A stretch of DNA of 64,000 bases from Cellulosimicrobium cellulans. Its GTDB lineage: Bacteria > Actinomycetota > Actinomycetes > Actinomycetales > Cellulomonadaceae. Each line of letters starts with the position of its first letter. Positions within the stretch are counted from its first letter, which is position 1. Below, one piece after another: positions 49,844 through 58,848 of the stretch. The notes under the pieces are model-generated. The model saw only the letters and a program-made list of their open reading frames with translations. It made no database searches and was not told where the DNA came from. The position numbers and the translations under genes were made by a program. The DNA lies in the NCBI RefSeq assembly GCF_024124905.1, contig NZ_JAMXST010000004.1, forward strand, positions 186,001-250,000. The letters are read 5' to 3'.

Positions 49844-51010
49844 ATGACCCACGGTGTCGCGCTCGCGCACGACTACGCGACCCAGCGTGGCGGCGCGGAG
49901 CGGGTCGCGCTGCTGCTCGCCGACGCGTTCCCCGGCGCGCCGATGTACACGACGCTGTACGACCCGGCCGGGACGTTCCCCGAGTTCGGCTCGCTCGACC
50001 TGCGCACGTCCGCCCTCGACCGGGCCGCGCTGCTGCGGCGGCACCACCGGGTCGCGCTCCCGTTCCTCGCGCCCGCGGTCGACCGCCAGCGCGTCGAGGC
50101 CGACGTCCTGCTCGCGTCCTCCACCGGGTGGGCGCACGGCTACCGCGGGGCGCGGCGCACGGTCGTCTATTGCCACGCCCCGGCGCGGTGGCTGTACCAG
50201 CGCGACCGGTACCTCGGCCCGTCCGAGGGCTCCGCGACGCACCGGGCCCGACGGCGCGCCGCGGCGACCGCGCTCGGTCTCCTCTCCCCGGGGCTGCGCC
50301 GGTGGGACGGTGCCGCCGCGCGGCGCGCGGACGTCTACCTCGCCAACTCGACCGTCACGCAGCGCGCGATCCGTGACGCCTACGGGATCGAGGCGGAGGT
50401 GCTCGCGCCGCCGCCGGCGATGCTGCCCGACGGCGAGGAGCGTGCCGTCCCCGGCGTGGAGCCCGGCTTCCTCCTGTGCGTGGCACGCCTGCTGCCGTAC
50501 AAGAACGTCGACGTCGTCGTCGAGGCGGCGCTCTCGACGGGGCGTGAGCTCGTCGTCGTCGGGGACGGCCCCGACCGCGCCCGGCTGGAGGCGCAGGCGG
50601 CGCGCGGGGGCGGCCGGGTGCACCTGCTCGGCCGTGTCGACGACGCGACGCTGCGCTGGGTCTACCGGAACGCGTCGGCGCTCGTCGCGGCGTCGTACGA
50701 GGACTACGGGCTCTCGCCGCTGGAGGCCGGGGCGTTCGGTCGGCCGAGCGTGGTGCTGCGCGACGGGGGCTACCTCGACACGGTCGTGGACGGCGTCAAC
50801 GGGGTCTTCTTCGACGCGCCGCGGCCCGACCTCGTCGCCGAGGCCGTCGAGGTGGCGGCGGGGCGCACGTGGGATGATGACGCGGTCACGGCGCACGTCG
50901 CGACGTTCGGCCGTGAACGGTTCGTCGCGCGGCTGCGTGGCGTGGTGGCCCAGCAGCAGGGCCACACCGTCGGTACGGGTCGGCCCGGTGGGGGGAGAGC
51001 GCAGCGATGA
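49844..51010 (+). CDS. Glycosyltransferase family 4 (GT-B)
   Basis: 388 residues; ATG with AGGGAGGA upstream. Cytoplasmic GT-B fold. The N-terminal half begins VALAHDYATQRGGAERV, and YCHAPARWLYQRDRY matches the acceptor-side motif of actinobacterial WbaZ-like transferases. The C-terminal half binds the nucleotide-sugar (FLLCVARLLPYKNVDVVVEA, LVVVGDGPDRARLE, and the E-x7-E region ASYEDYGLSPLEAGAFGRP). It opens the exopolysaccharide cluster and overlaps the Wzz-like gene by 4 bases. The sugar is unknown. Confidence 0.88.
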   Translation: MTHGVALAHDYATQRGGAERVALLLADAFPGAPMYTTLYDPAGTFPEFGSLDLRTSALDRAALLRRHHRVALPFLAPAVDRQRVEADVLLASSTGWAHGYRGARRTVVYCHAPARWLYQRDRYLGPSEGSATHRARRRAAATALGLLSPGLRRWDGAAARRADVYLANSTVTQRAIRDAYGIEAEVLAPPPAMLPDGEERAVPGVEPGFLLCVARLLPYKNVDVVVEAALSTGRELVVVGDGPDRARLEAQAARGGGRVHLLGRVDDATLRWVYRNASALVAASYEDYGLSPLEAGAFGRPSVVLRDGGYLDTVVDGVNGVFFDAPRPDLVAEAVEVAAGRTWDDDAVTAHVATFGRERFVARLRGVVAQQQGHTVGTGRPGGGRAQR

Positions 51011-52908
51011 CCATCAGGGAGTTCCTCCGCACCGTCTGGGCGGGCAAGTACTACGTGCTCGCCGCGATCCTCGTCGTGGTCGGCGCCGCGCTGTTCTACG
51101 TCGACCGGCAGGAGACGATGTACCGCGCGACCGCGACGGTCCAGCTCTACGGCGTGCAGAGCGCGCAGGGCGGGGAGTCGCTCGTCGAGGTCACGGTCGT
51201 GACCGACGCCGAGGACGTGACGTCGCCCGAGGTCGCGGCCGCCGCGGCCGCCGCGCTCGGCGAGCCCGAGGCGGCGGACGAGCTGGCGGACCAGGTGTCG
51301 GCCGACGTCGACGGCGAGACCAAGACGGTGGCGATCCACGCCACGACGACCGAGGAGGCGCGGTCCGTCGAGGTGGCGAACGCGTTCGCGGACGCCTACG
51401 CGGCGCAGCTCGTCACGATCCAGGCCGACCAGGTCGCCGAGCTCGAGGCCCGTCGCCAGGCGCTCGCCGACCAGCTCGCGGGCGTCCGCCAGCGGCTGGG
51501 GGCGGACCCGGAGGACCCGCTGGCGCTCGCCGAGCAGGACATCATCGTCGGCGACTACTCCGCGCTCACCGTGCAGATCAACTCGCTGCGCGGCATCGCC
51601 GTGCCGGGCGAGGTCGCGGCACCGGCGACGGGGGCCGAGCCCCTCGGGCTCTCGCGGCTCACGGTGCTGGCGCTGGCCCTGCTCGTGGGCCTCGTGGCGG
51701 GCATCGGGCTGGCGTTCGCCCGGCGGGGGCTCGACGTCCGGGTCCGGAGCGCGGCCGAGTCCACACGGCTCACGGACACGCCGGTCCTCGCGGAGCTCTA
51801 CGGCACGCGGCCTGCGGAGAAGGAGTTCACGCACACCCAGGCCCTGCCCGTCGCGAGCAAGGTCGCGACGCCGTTCACGGAGTCGATCCGCGAGCTCCGC
51901 ACCGCGGTGCAGGTGTCCACGGCCGGCATGAAGCACACGGTCGTCGTCGTCACGGCGGCCGACCCGTCGGCACCGCGCTCGTTCATCACGGCGAACCTCG
52001 CGGCCTCGTTCGCGCTGAGCGGGCGCCGCACGGTGGCGCTGTCCGGCGACCTGCGGCGCCCGCAGCTCGACCGCATGCTCCCGGCCCCCGACGACTGGGA
52101 CGGGAAGGGCCAGGATCAGGAGCTGCGCCCGACCGCGGTGCCGAACCTGCGGGTCATGCCGGTGCCGGAGGAGGAGATGGACCCGGCGGACTTCCTCGCC
52201 ACGGAGCGTGCGCGGGCGCTCGTCCGGAGCCTGCGCGACCATGCGGAGGTCGTCGTGGTGGACGCGCCCCCGGTCCTGGCCGCGGCCGACGCGACGATCC
52301 TCGGCGGCTACGCGAACGGGGTCGTGCTCATCGCGTCGGCCGGACGTACCGACCGTGCGGTGCTCGCCGAGGCGACGGAGCGGCTGCGCGTCAGCAACGT
52401 CCCGCTGCTCGGCATCGCGCTCACCGGGGTCACGGGCGACCGGCGGATGCTCTACGCGTCCACGTACGGCGACGACACGGAGCAGGAGACCGGCGCCGGC
52501 GAGGCACGGGCCGCAGCGCCGGCGCCGTCCGACCCGTCCCGGGCGACCGGGCGCCCCGCGGCGCAGGCGCCCGCCCCCGCCGAGCCGTCCGGGCCGGCGC
52601 GGTCCGGCCTGCCGGAGGAGGAGCCCGCCCGGGACGAGGCCGCGCGCACGGTCGGCACGCGACGTGCGTCGGTCGCCGCGGCGGCGGTCGCGGTCGACGA
52701 GGCCGCGGGGCGCGCCGCGCCGCCCGCCGGGGCCGTCGGCAGCGCGTCCACGACGCCCGACGGTCCCGTCGCGCCCGGCGCCTCGCAGGGTCCGGGCAAG
52801 CGGAACGCCGTGCTCTCGCCGGCGTGGAGCAAGGTCGAGCCGGCCACACCGGACGACACCGGTGACGAGCCCGCGCCCGACGAGCGCAAGCGCCCGTTCC
52901 GGTGGTGA
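51007..52908 (+). CDS. Wzz/BY-kinase-like polysaccharide co-polymerase with degenerate kinase domain
   Basis: 633 residues. A first membrane helix (about 16-32), an external coiled region of about 180 residues (FADAYAAQLVTIQADQVAELEARR), and a second helix (about 219-240) give the chain-length-regulator topology. The cytoplasmic part (about 275-480) aligns with bacterial tyrosine kinases (ESIRELRTAVQVSTAG, VVVDAPPVLAAADA as Walker B). However, the Walker A site reads VVVTAADPSAPRSFITANLA where xxGEGKS/T is expected, and the A-prime motif reads VALSGDLRRP, lacking the first Asp. A Pro/Ala/Asp-rich tail of about 140 residues has no Tyr cluster. It may regulate chain length without kinase activity. 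Confidence 0.8.
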   Translation: MTIREFLRTVWAGKYYVLAAILVVVGAALFYVDRQETMYRATATVQLYGVQSAQGGESLVEVTVVTDAEDVTSPEVAAAAAAALGEPEAADELADQVSADVDGETKTVAIHATTTEEARSVEVANAFADAYAAQLVTIQADQVAELEARRQALADQLAGVRQRLGADPEDPLALAEQDIIVGDYSALTVQINSLRGIAVPGEVAAPATGAEPLGLSRLTVLALALLVGLVAGIGLAFARRGLDVRVRSAAESTRLTDTPVLAELYGTRPAEKEFTHTQALPVASKVATPFTESIRELRTAVQVSTAGMKHTVVVVTAADPSAPRSFITANLAASFALSGRRTVALSGDLRRPQLDRMLPAPDDWDGKGQDQELRPTAVPNLRVMPVPEEEMDPADFLATERARALVRSLRDHAEVVVVDAPPVLAAADATILGGYANGVVLIASAGRTDRAVLAEATERLRVSNVPLLGIALTGVTGDRRMLYASTYGDDTEQETGAGEARAAAPAPSDPSRATGRPAAQAPAPAEPSGPARSGLPEEEPARDEAARTVGTRRASVAAAAVAVDEAAGRAAPPAGAVGSASTTPDGPVAPGASQGPGKRNAVLSPAWSKVEPATPDDTGDEPAPDERKRPFRW

Positions 52909-54107
52909 CCGCCCCGGGCGGTCCGCCGCTCCGGGTCCTCGTCCTCGACCACACCGCGGAGCTCGGCGGGGCGGAGCTCGCGCTCCTGCGCACGTGCGCG
53001 GCGCTCGGGCCCGAGGTGGACGTGCGGGTCCTGCTCTTCGCCGACGGCCCCCTGCGCGCGCGCCTCGAGGAGATCGGCGTGCGGGTCGACGTCGTCGCGC
53101 TCGCGCCGTCGGTGGCGACCGCCGACCGGGAGCGCGCCGGGCGGTTGTCGCCGTCGACGCTCACGGGCGCCCTGCGGACGCTCCCGTTCCTCTGGCGGCT
53201 CGTGCGTCGGGTGCGCGCCCTGCGGCCCGACGTCGTGCACACGACGTCGCTCAAGGCCGACCTCCTGGGGATCGTGCCCGCGGCGCTCGCGCGGCGGCCG
53301 CTGGTGTGGCACGTCCACGACCGCATCGCCCCCGACTACCTGCCCGGACCGCTCGTCCGGGTCGTGCGCGGCCTGGCGCGCCGGGTCCCCGCGGCGGTGG
53401 TCGCGAACTCGCGCGCGACGGCAGAGACGCTGCCCGTGGTGACGGCCGTCGCGTACCCGGGATTCGCGCCGGAGCAGGTGGCGGGCGCCGAGCGCGCGCA
53501 CGCGGCCCGCTCCGGGGCCCCGGAGCCCGTGGTCGTCATGGTCGGACGGCTCAGCCCGACCAAGGGCCAGCTCGAGGTCGTGCGCGCGCTGCGCACGGTC
53601 GTGGACGCGGTGCCGACGGCGCGGCTGCGGGTCGTCGGAGAGCCGGCGTTCGGGGCCGAGGACTACGCGGCGCTGGTCCGGGCCGAGGTGACCCGGCTCG
53701 GGCTCGACGACCACGTCGAGCTCGTCGGCTTCGTGCCGGACCCGCGGGCGGAGCTCGACCGGGCGGCGGTGTGCGTGCACGCGTCGCCCGTGCCCGAGCC
53801 GTTCGGCCAGGTCGTCGTCGAGGCGATGGTCCGGGGCGTCCCGGTCGTCGCGACGCGGGCGGGCGGCGTCGAGGAGATCCTCGACGACCCCGAGGAAGGA
53901 CGTGACCCGCTCGGGCTCCTCGTCCCGCCCGGCGACGCCGAGGCGATCGCGGCGGCGCTGCTCGACGTGCTGCACGGCCCGGCCGCGGCCCGCGAGCGCG
54001 CGCTCCGGGCGCGGGCGTCGGCGCTCCGCAGGTTCCCCGTGGGGCGCACGGCGGGGGTGCTCACGGACGTCTGGACGTCCGTGTCCGGGCCAGCGCCGCG
54101 CGCATGA
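52902..54107 (+). CDS. Glycosyltransferase family 4 (GT-B)
   Basis: 401 residues; GTG start at 52902 or 52905, overlapping the end of the Wzz-like gene. N-terminal half LVLDHTAELGGAELALLRT, ALRPDVVHTTSLKADLLG, VWHVHDRIAPDYL; C-terminal half VVVMVGRLSPTKGQLEVVRAL, LRVVGEPAFGAEDYAAL, and HASPVPEPFGQVVVEAMVRGVP with the E-x7-E pattern. Sequence type is like capsule and lipoglycan transferases. The last 47 bases overlap the convergent transferase gene, so the plus-strand operon ends inside it. Confidence 0.88.
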   Translation: MVTAPGGPPLRVLVLDHTAELGGAELALLRTCAALGPEVDVRVLLFADGPLRARLEEIGVRVDVVALAPSVATADRERAGRLSPSTLTGALRTLPFLWRLVRRVRALRPDVVHTTSLKADLLGIVPAALARRPLVWHVHDRIAPDYLPGPLVRVVRGLARRVPAAVVANSRATAETLPVVTAVAYPGFAPEQVAGAERAHAARSGAPEPVVVMVGRLSPTKGQLEVVRALRTVVDAVPTARLRVVGEPAFGAEDYAALVRAEVTRLGLDDHVELVGFVPDPRAELDRAAVCVHASPVPEPFGQVVVEAMVRGVPVVATRAGGVEEILDDPEEGRDPLGLLVPPGDAEAIAAALLDVLHGPAAARERALRARASALRRFPVGRTAGVLTDVWTSVSGPAPRA

Positions 54108-55245
54108 GCGCGGCCTGGCCGCGCCAGGTCGGGACGTCGGGCGGGTCGGTGGCGAGCCGGTCGGCGCGCGGGGGCGCCGCGTCGCCGAGCGCGGCGAGCA
54201 CCGCCGTCGGGAAGCCCTCGCCGGCGGCGACCCGCACCCCGGGCTCGTCCCGGAACCCGGCCACGGGCGTCGACACCACGGGCCGCTCGACGGCCCGGTA
54301 CTCGTAGAGCTTGATGGGGTCCAGGCTGTCCGTGAACGCGTCGACGACGTGCGGGACGAGCAGGACGTCGGCGTGGCGCAGGTAGGCGGGAACGTCGGTC
54401 CAGGGACGGGGACCGAGGAGCACGACCTCGGCGCGCGCGAGGTCGGCGTGCTCGGCGGCGGAGAGGTCCACCACCGGGCCGACGAGCACCACGCGGGCGT
54501 GCCCGTCGAGCGCGCGGGCCGTGGCGAGCAGCAGCGGGACGTCGAACCGGTCGGGGTGCACGGTCCCGACGTAGAGCGCGACGGGGCCGGCGGGGAGGTC
54601 GGACGGACGGTCGTACGCGCCGCGGTAGCGGTCGAGGTCGACGCCGTTCGTCAGGAGCGTCACGTCGCGGATCGCCCCCTTGCGCGCGACCAGGCCCGAG
54701 GAGCACACCGTGACCTCGGCGCACCGCTCCAGCAGCGTCGCCTCGTCCTCGACCAGCCGAGCGTGCTCGGCGGGGGAGCGGTCGGCGGCGAGCCAGTCGT
54801 CGGTGACGTCGTAGAGCGCGGGCCAGCCCGTGCGCCGCACGACCGCGGCGCCGGAGGGGTCGTTGACCCAGAGCACCGGGCGGCGCAGGCCGGCGCGGGC
54901 CACGGCGCGCTCGACCGACCGTGCGAGCCGTGCGTCCGCGCGCGGGTCGACCCTGCGAGGGAGCCACTTGGTCGGCTCGTGGAGGAGCACGCGCCCCGGG
55001 GCGATCCCGTCCACGTCGGGCGCGGCGCGCAGACCGCGGCCGGGGCGGGGGACGCCGCGCCGGCTGAGCCGGTGGAGCGGATCGGCCGCCGGCTCGACGA
55101 ACAGCACGCGGGCCGTCGGGTCGGCGCGGCACAGCTCCGCGACGAGGTACTGGTTGCGGCGCCACACGTCGTCCCAGCGCTCGAGCGACAGGACGACGAC
55201 GTCGCCCGCACCCACATCGCCCACGGCGCCCGCGGCGGCCGTCAC
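54061..55245 (-). CDS. Glycosyltransferase (TuaH-like, GT-B)
   Basis: 394 residues; GTG start overlapping the stop of the upstream gene by 4 bases. The N-terminus VVVLSLERWDDVWRRNQYLV matches TuaH-like transferases of teichuronic-acid and exopolysaccharide loci. Other landmarks are RVLFVEPAADPLHRLS, LLHEPTKWLP, DVTDDWLAA, TNGVDLDRYRG, ALYVGTVHPDRFDV, and DPIKLYEYRAVERPVVST for nucleotide-sugar binding. It is the last of five genes coupled by ATGA/GTGA overlaps from 60848 downwards. Confidence 0.87.
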   Translation of the reverse strand: MTAAAGAVGDVGAGDVVVLSLERWDDVWRRNQYLVAELCRADPTARVLFVEPAADPLHRLSRRGVPRPGRGLRAAPDVDGIAPGRVLLHEPTKWLPRRVDPRADARLARSVERAVARAGLRRPVLWVNDPSGAAVVRRTGWPALYDVTDDWLAADRSPAEHARLVEDEATLLERCAEVTVCSSGLVARKGAIRDVTLLTNGVDLDRYRGAYDRPSDLPAGPVALYVGTVHPDRFDVPLLLATARALDGHARVVLVGPVVDLSAAEHADLARAEVVLLGPRPWTDVPAYLRHADVLLVPHVVDAFTDSLDPIKLYEYRAVERPVVSTPVAGFRDEPGVRVAAGEGFPTAVLAALGDAAPPRADRLATDPPDVPTWRGQAALMRAALARTRTSRRP

Positions 55246-56273
55246 GCGAGCACCGCGCGGTAGACCGCGTCCGTCCCGGCGACCTGCGCCGCGGGCGTGA
55301 AGCGCGCGCGCTGCGCGGCGCGGCCGGCGGCGGCGCACGCGTCGCGGCGTCCGGGGTCGGCTGCGAGCGCGGCCAGGGAGCGGCCCGCGGCGACCGGGTC
55401 GAGCGCGGGGTAGAGCGTGAGCGGGTCGATCCCGCCGAGCGTCTCGCGGTGCCCGCCCGCCGCGGACGCGACGACCGGCAGGCCGCTCGCCATCGCCTCG
55501 AGCACGCTCAGCCCCAGCCCCTCCACGGGGCACGGCGCGACGAGCAGGCCCGCGCGGCCCAGGAGGGCGTCGACGTCGTCGCGCGCCCCGAGGAACGACG
55601 TGGCGCCCTCGATGCCGAGCGACCGGGAGAGGCCTTCGAGCGCCGTCCGCTGCGCGCCGTCGCCCGCGACCTCGAGCCGCCATCCGCGGTCCGCGAGCCC
55701 GGAGGCCGCGAACGCCTCGAGCGCGAGGTCGGTGCGCTTCTCGGCCTCGAGCCGCTGCACGACCAGCACGACGTCGTCGCGCGCGGCGGCGTCGCGCCCG
55801 TCGGGACGGTCCGCCACGCCGGGGTGCACCACCACGCTGTCCCCCTCCACGTGGTCCGCGACGTACCGGCTGATGGCGATCTGGGCCCGTACCGACGACG
55901 CGGCGACGACCGCGACGAGCCGTCCCCGCGCCCCGGTGCCGCGCCGCCGGGCGAAGTGGCGCGTCGACACGACCGGCGGGAACCCGCGCGTCGTGCGGGC
56001 CGCGACGGCCGCGGCGACCTCGGCCGCCGTCATGTGCACGTGGACGACGTCCGCCGTCGCCGCGTGCCGGCGCAGCGCCCGCACGACGTCGCCGGTCGAG
56101 GCCGCCGGGAGGAGGGGGACGGTGGGGTCGTCCACCGTCGCGCGCATGCCGTCGGGCGCTCCGCCGACGACCGCGACGTCGTGGCCAGCGGCCGACTGCG
56201 CGCGCGCGAGCCGCGCCACGTGCCGCTCGACGCCGGCGAAGCCGTCGGACCGGACGGCGTGGAGGATCCTCAC
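55242..56273 (-). CDS. Glycosyltransferase family 4 (GT-B)
   Basis: 343 residues; GTG start overlapping the previous stop. HAVRSDGFAGVERHVARLARAQ at the start, VHVHMTAAEVAAAVAAR, STRHFARRR, and the donor half VVLVVQRLEAEKRTDLALEAF, LEVAGDGAQRTALE, and CPVEGLGLSVLEAMASGLPVV (E-x7-E). No membrane helix. Short loops suggest a lipid-linked-sugar transferase acting at the inner face of the membrane. Confidence 0.88.
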   Translation of the reverse strand: MRILHAVRSDGFAGVERHVARLARAQSAAGHDVAVVGGAPDGMRATVDDPTVPLLPAASTGDVVRALRRHAATADVVHVHMTAAEVAAAVAARTTRGFPPVVSTRHFARRRGTGARGRLVAVVAASSVRAQIAISRYVADHVEGDSVVVHPGVADRPDGRDAAARDDVVLVVQRLEAEKRTDLALEAFAASGLADRGWRLEVAGDGAQRTALEGLSRSLGIEGATSFLGARDDVDALLGRAGLLVAPCPVEGLGLSVLEAMASGLPVVASAAGGHRETLGGIDPLTLYPALDPVAAGRSLAALAADPGRRDACAAAGRAAQRARFTPAAQVAGTDAVYRAVLA

Positions 56274-57442
56274 GGGCGGGGCTCCGATCGTGCGGTGGCG
56301 AGCGCCGCCGCGAGCTCGAGGTAGCGACGTGCGACGGCGTCCCAGTCGTGCCGCACGGCGGCGGCACGCGCGCGCGCCGAGACCTCGGCACGCTCGTCGT
56401 CGTCCAGGGCGGCGACGGCCGCGAGCCCGGTCCGGACGCCCTCGACCGTCCGGTCCACCAGCCACCCGGTGACCCCGTCCTCGACCACGTCGGGCGCATA
56501 GCCCACGGGGGTCGCGACGACCGGGACCCCGCACGCGAGCGCCTCGAGGACGACGAGCGCGTTCGCCTCGTACGCGCTGGGCAGGGCGAGGGCGTCGGCG
56601 GCGTGCAGCCAGGGCCGGGGGTCGGGCACGCGGCCCGCGAGGTGCACGCGGCCGGCCGTCCCGAGGCGGGCGACCCGCGCCCGGACGTCGGCGAGCATGT
56701 CCGGCGTCCCCCCGACGACGCTCACGTGGACGTCCGGCAGGTCCAGGGCCGCGGCGAGCACGAGGTCGAGGCCCTTGCGGTCGAACTCGTGCCCGACGAA
56801 CACGACGTGGACGGCGCCCGCGGGCACGCCCGCCGCGGTCCGGGCGGCGGCACGCTCGGCGGGCGTGGGCGGCGCGAAGCGTGCGACGTCCACCCCGTTG
56901 CCGATGACGACCGCCCGGGCGCGCAGCCGCGGGTACGTGCTGCGCAGCGCGTCGCGCTCGGACCGCGTGAGGTTGACGACGACGCGGTGGGCGCGGCCGC
57001 GGTACCGGAGCGCGTCGCGGGCCGCCGTGAAGAGGTGCAGCGGGTTGCGCGCCATGCGCCACGCGTACCCGCCGCGCGCCCGCATGGCGACCCGGAGGAT
57101 GCCGTGGTTGACGTAGACGTCGCCGGCGAGGACGTCGTTGTGGCAGATCGAGACCACTGCGTCCCCGGCGCCCCGGCTCGCGCGGCGCTCGCGGGCGACC
57201 CGGCGACGGGCGAGGACCGTCCCGACCGTGGAGAACCACACGACCCGCGCGAGGAGCACGAGCCGGCCCCGGACGCCCGGTCCGGGCTCGGGGAGCCACG
57301 TGCCGCGCGCGTCGGCGAGCGTGAAGCGCGCGGTCGGTACCCCGGCGCGCTCGAACGCCTCCTCCAGGTGGTGCGCGACGCCGCCGACGCCGCTGCCCGG
57401 GGCGATCTCCGGGGCGATCTGCAGGATCCGCAGGTCGGTCAT
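56270..57442 (-). CDS. Glycosyltransferase family 4 (GT-B)
   Basis: 390 residues; ATG overlapping the Wzy-like stop. LRILQIAPEIAPGSGVGGVAH starts the acceptor half, with ICHNDVLAGDVYVNHGILR and VNLTRSERDALRSTYPRLR. The donor half has VHVVFVGHEFDRKGLDLVLAA, VSVVGGTPDMLADVRAR, and LPSAYEANALVVLEALACGVP. The GHEFDRKG motif is seen in GT4 enzymes of the GtfA/RfaG type. Substrate unknown. Confidence 0.88.
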   Translation of the reverse strand: MTDLRILQIAPEIAPGSGVGGVAHHLEEAFERAGVPTARFTLADARGTWLPEPGPGVRGRLVLLARVVWFSTVGTVLARRRVARERRASRGAGDAVVSICHNDVLAGDVYVNHGILRVAMRARGGYAWRMARNPLHLFTAARDALRYRGRAHRVVVNLTRSERDALRSTYPRLRARAVVIGNGVDVARFAPPTPAERAAARTAAGVPAGAVHVVFVGHEFDRKGLDLVLAAALDLPDVHVSVVGGTPDMLADVRARVARLGTAGRVHLAGRVPDPRPWLHAADALALPSAYEANALVVLEALACGVPVVATPVGYAPDVVEDGVTGWLVDRTVEGVRTGLAAVAALDDDERAEVSARARAAAVRHDWDAVARRYLELAAALATARSEPRP

Positions 57443-58848
57443 CGTTCGGCCATCTCCCGCACGGATCGCAGCTCGTCGAGAGGGAGCTCTCGACCGGTCA
57501 CGTCGCGGGCGCGCTGCCGCGACTCGGCGTACGCCTCGGCGCCCAGGCACACACCCACGATGACGAAGGGCACCGTCACCTGGACGGACACCCAGAAGAG
57601 GTCGAACTGGCCCTGGACGAAGCGCATCATGAGCATCGAGAACGCGAGGGTCCCGAAGCGGGGGTTGATCCGCCACAGCACGATCATCCCGCCGAGGAAC
57701 AGCACGAGGAACCCGACGAGCCCGACGATCCCGGCGGACGTCAGCACCTCGAGCTCGACGTTGGGCGGCTGGAAGACGAACTCCGTGACGCCCGCGGTCC
57801 ACCACCGCAGCCCCATGCCGACCCAGGGACTGCGCTGCCACACGTCGATCGAGTCGGCGTACCAGGTGAGCCGCTGGTTCGCGGAGTTGAACTCGTTCCC
57901 CGACTCGAGCTGCTCCTGCACGGCGAGCACGACGAAGTAGATGGCCGGGACCGCGGCGAGCAGGATGAGCTTCGAGCGCTTGCGGTCGGGGTCGCCCCGC
58001 AGCGTGATGAGCATGATGCCGATCGCGAGCCCGATGAGCGCCTGCCGCGCTTGGGCGGCGAGCACGCCGAGGGAGCAGAGCCAGAACGCCCCGAGCGAGA
58101 ACCAGCGCGGCCAGCCGACCCACCACGGTCGCGCGTAGGCCGTGAGGGCGGCGAACGCGAGCACGCACCCGATGAAGTTCTTGTGCATCGCGATCGGCCA
58201 GTCGACGTACACCGGGCCGGTGTTCCCCACGGCGAGCTGCTGGAGCGCGACGAGGCACGTCTGGGCCGCGATCGCGAGACAGGGCAGGAGGAACAGGGTC
58301 AGGCCGAGCCGGGCACGCCCCGAGCGGCCGACGGCCCAGCCCAGGACGAGGGCGCCCGCGACCGAGACCCAGGCGTGGAACCACTCGACGACGTTCGCGC
58401 TGAAGGGGTTGACGATCACCGTGAAGAGCGTCGCGACCTGGTAGACGAACGACAGCCAGAGCATCGCCCGCATGGGCCGCGAGAACGGCCGGGGCGAGAA
58501 GAAGAGCGCGAACCAGAACGCGCCGAACAGCGCGAAGTCGCTGAGCGAGAGGTCGACCCCGCCGCCGCCGACGCGCTGGACGACCACGAGCGCGGGCATG
58601 GCGAGGATCGGCAGGGCGACCGGCTCGTACGCGGTGAGCCCTACGATCAGGACGATCACCGCACCCCCGACCGCGGCCGTCTGGAGCTCGGGGACGACGA
58701 AGCCGAGGAGCGCGAGGAGCGCGACGACGACGGCTCCCCCGAGGAGCCAGGCGGCGACGGTCCGGCTGCGCGCGGCGAGCGCGCCGGGGACGCGCGGCGC
58801 ACGGTAGAGGACGGGCCGACGCCGGAGGAGCGGGACGCGCTGCGTCAC
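57439..58848 (-). CDS. O-antigen-ligase/Wzy-like polysaccharide polymerase
   Basis: 469 residues with about ten to twelve membrane helices. GTG start overlapping the upstream gene's stop. Helices run from TVAAWLLGGAVVVALLALLG through VAGALVLGWAVG and WFSLGAFWLCSLGVLAAQARQALIGL. The long external loop between the late helices (about 310-370, NEFNSANQRLTWYADSIDVWQRSPWVGMGLRWW) has the R-x-x-x-W...W-x-G pattern of the Wzy_C/O-antigen ligase superfamily. It would join repeat units at the outer face. No Wzx flippase gene is visible in the window. Confidence 0.85.
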   Translation of the reverse strand: MTQRVPLLRRRPVLYRAPRVPGALAARSRTVAAWLLGGAVVVALLALLGFVVPELQTAAVGGAVIVLIVGLTAYEPVALPILAMPALVVVQRVGGGGVDLSLSDFALFGAFWFALFFSPRPFSRPMRAMLWLSFVYQVATLFTVIVNPFSANVVEWFHAWVSVAGALVLGWAVGRSGRARLGLTLFLLPCLAIAAQTCLVALQQLAVGNTGPVYVDWPIAMHKNFIGCVLAFAALTAYARPWWVGWPRWFSLGAFWLCSLGVLAAQARQALIGLAIGIMLITLRGDPDRKRSKLILLAAVPAIYFVVLAVQEQLESGNEFNSANQRLTWYADSIDVWQRSPWVGMGLRWWTAGVTEFVFQPPNVELEVLTSAGIVGLVGFLVLFLGGMIVLWRINPRFGTLAFSMLMMRFVQGQFDLFWVSVQVTVPFVIVGVCLGAEAYAESRQRARDVTGRELPLDELRSVREMAER

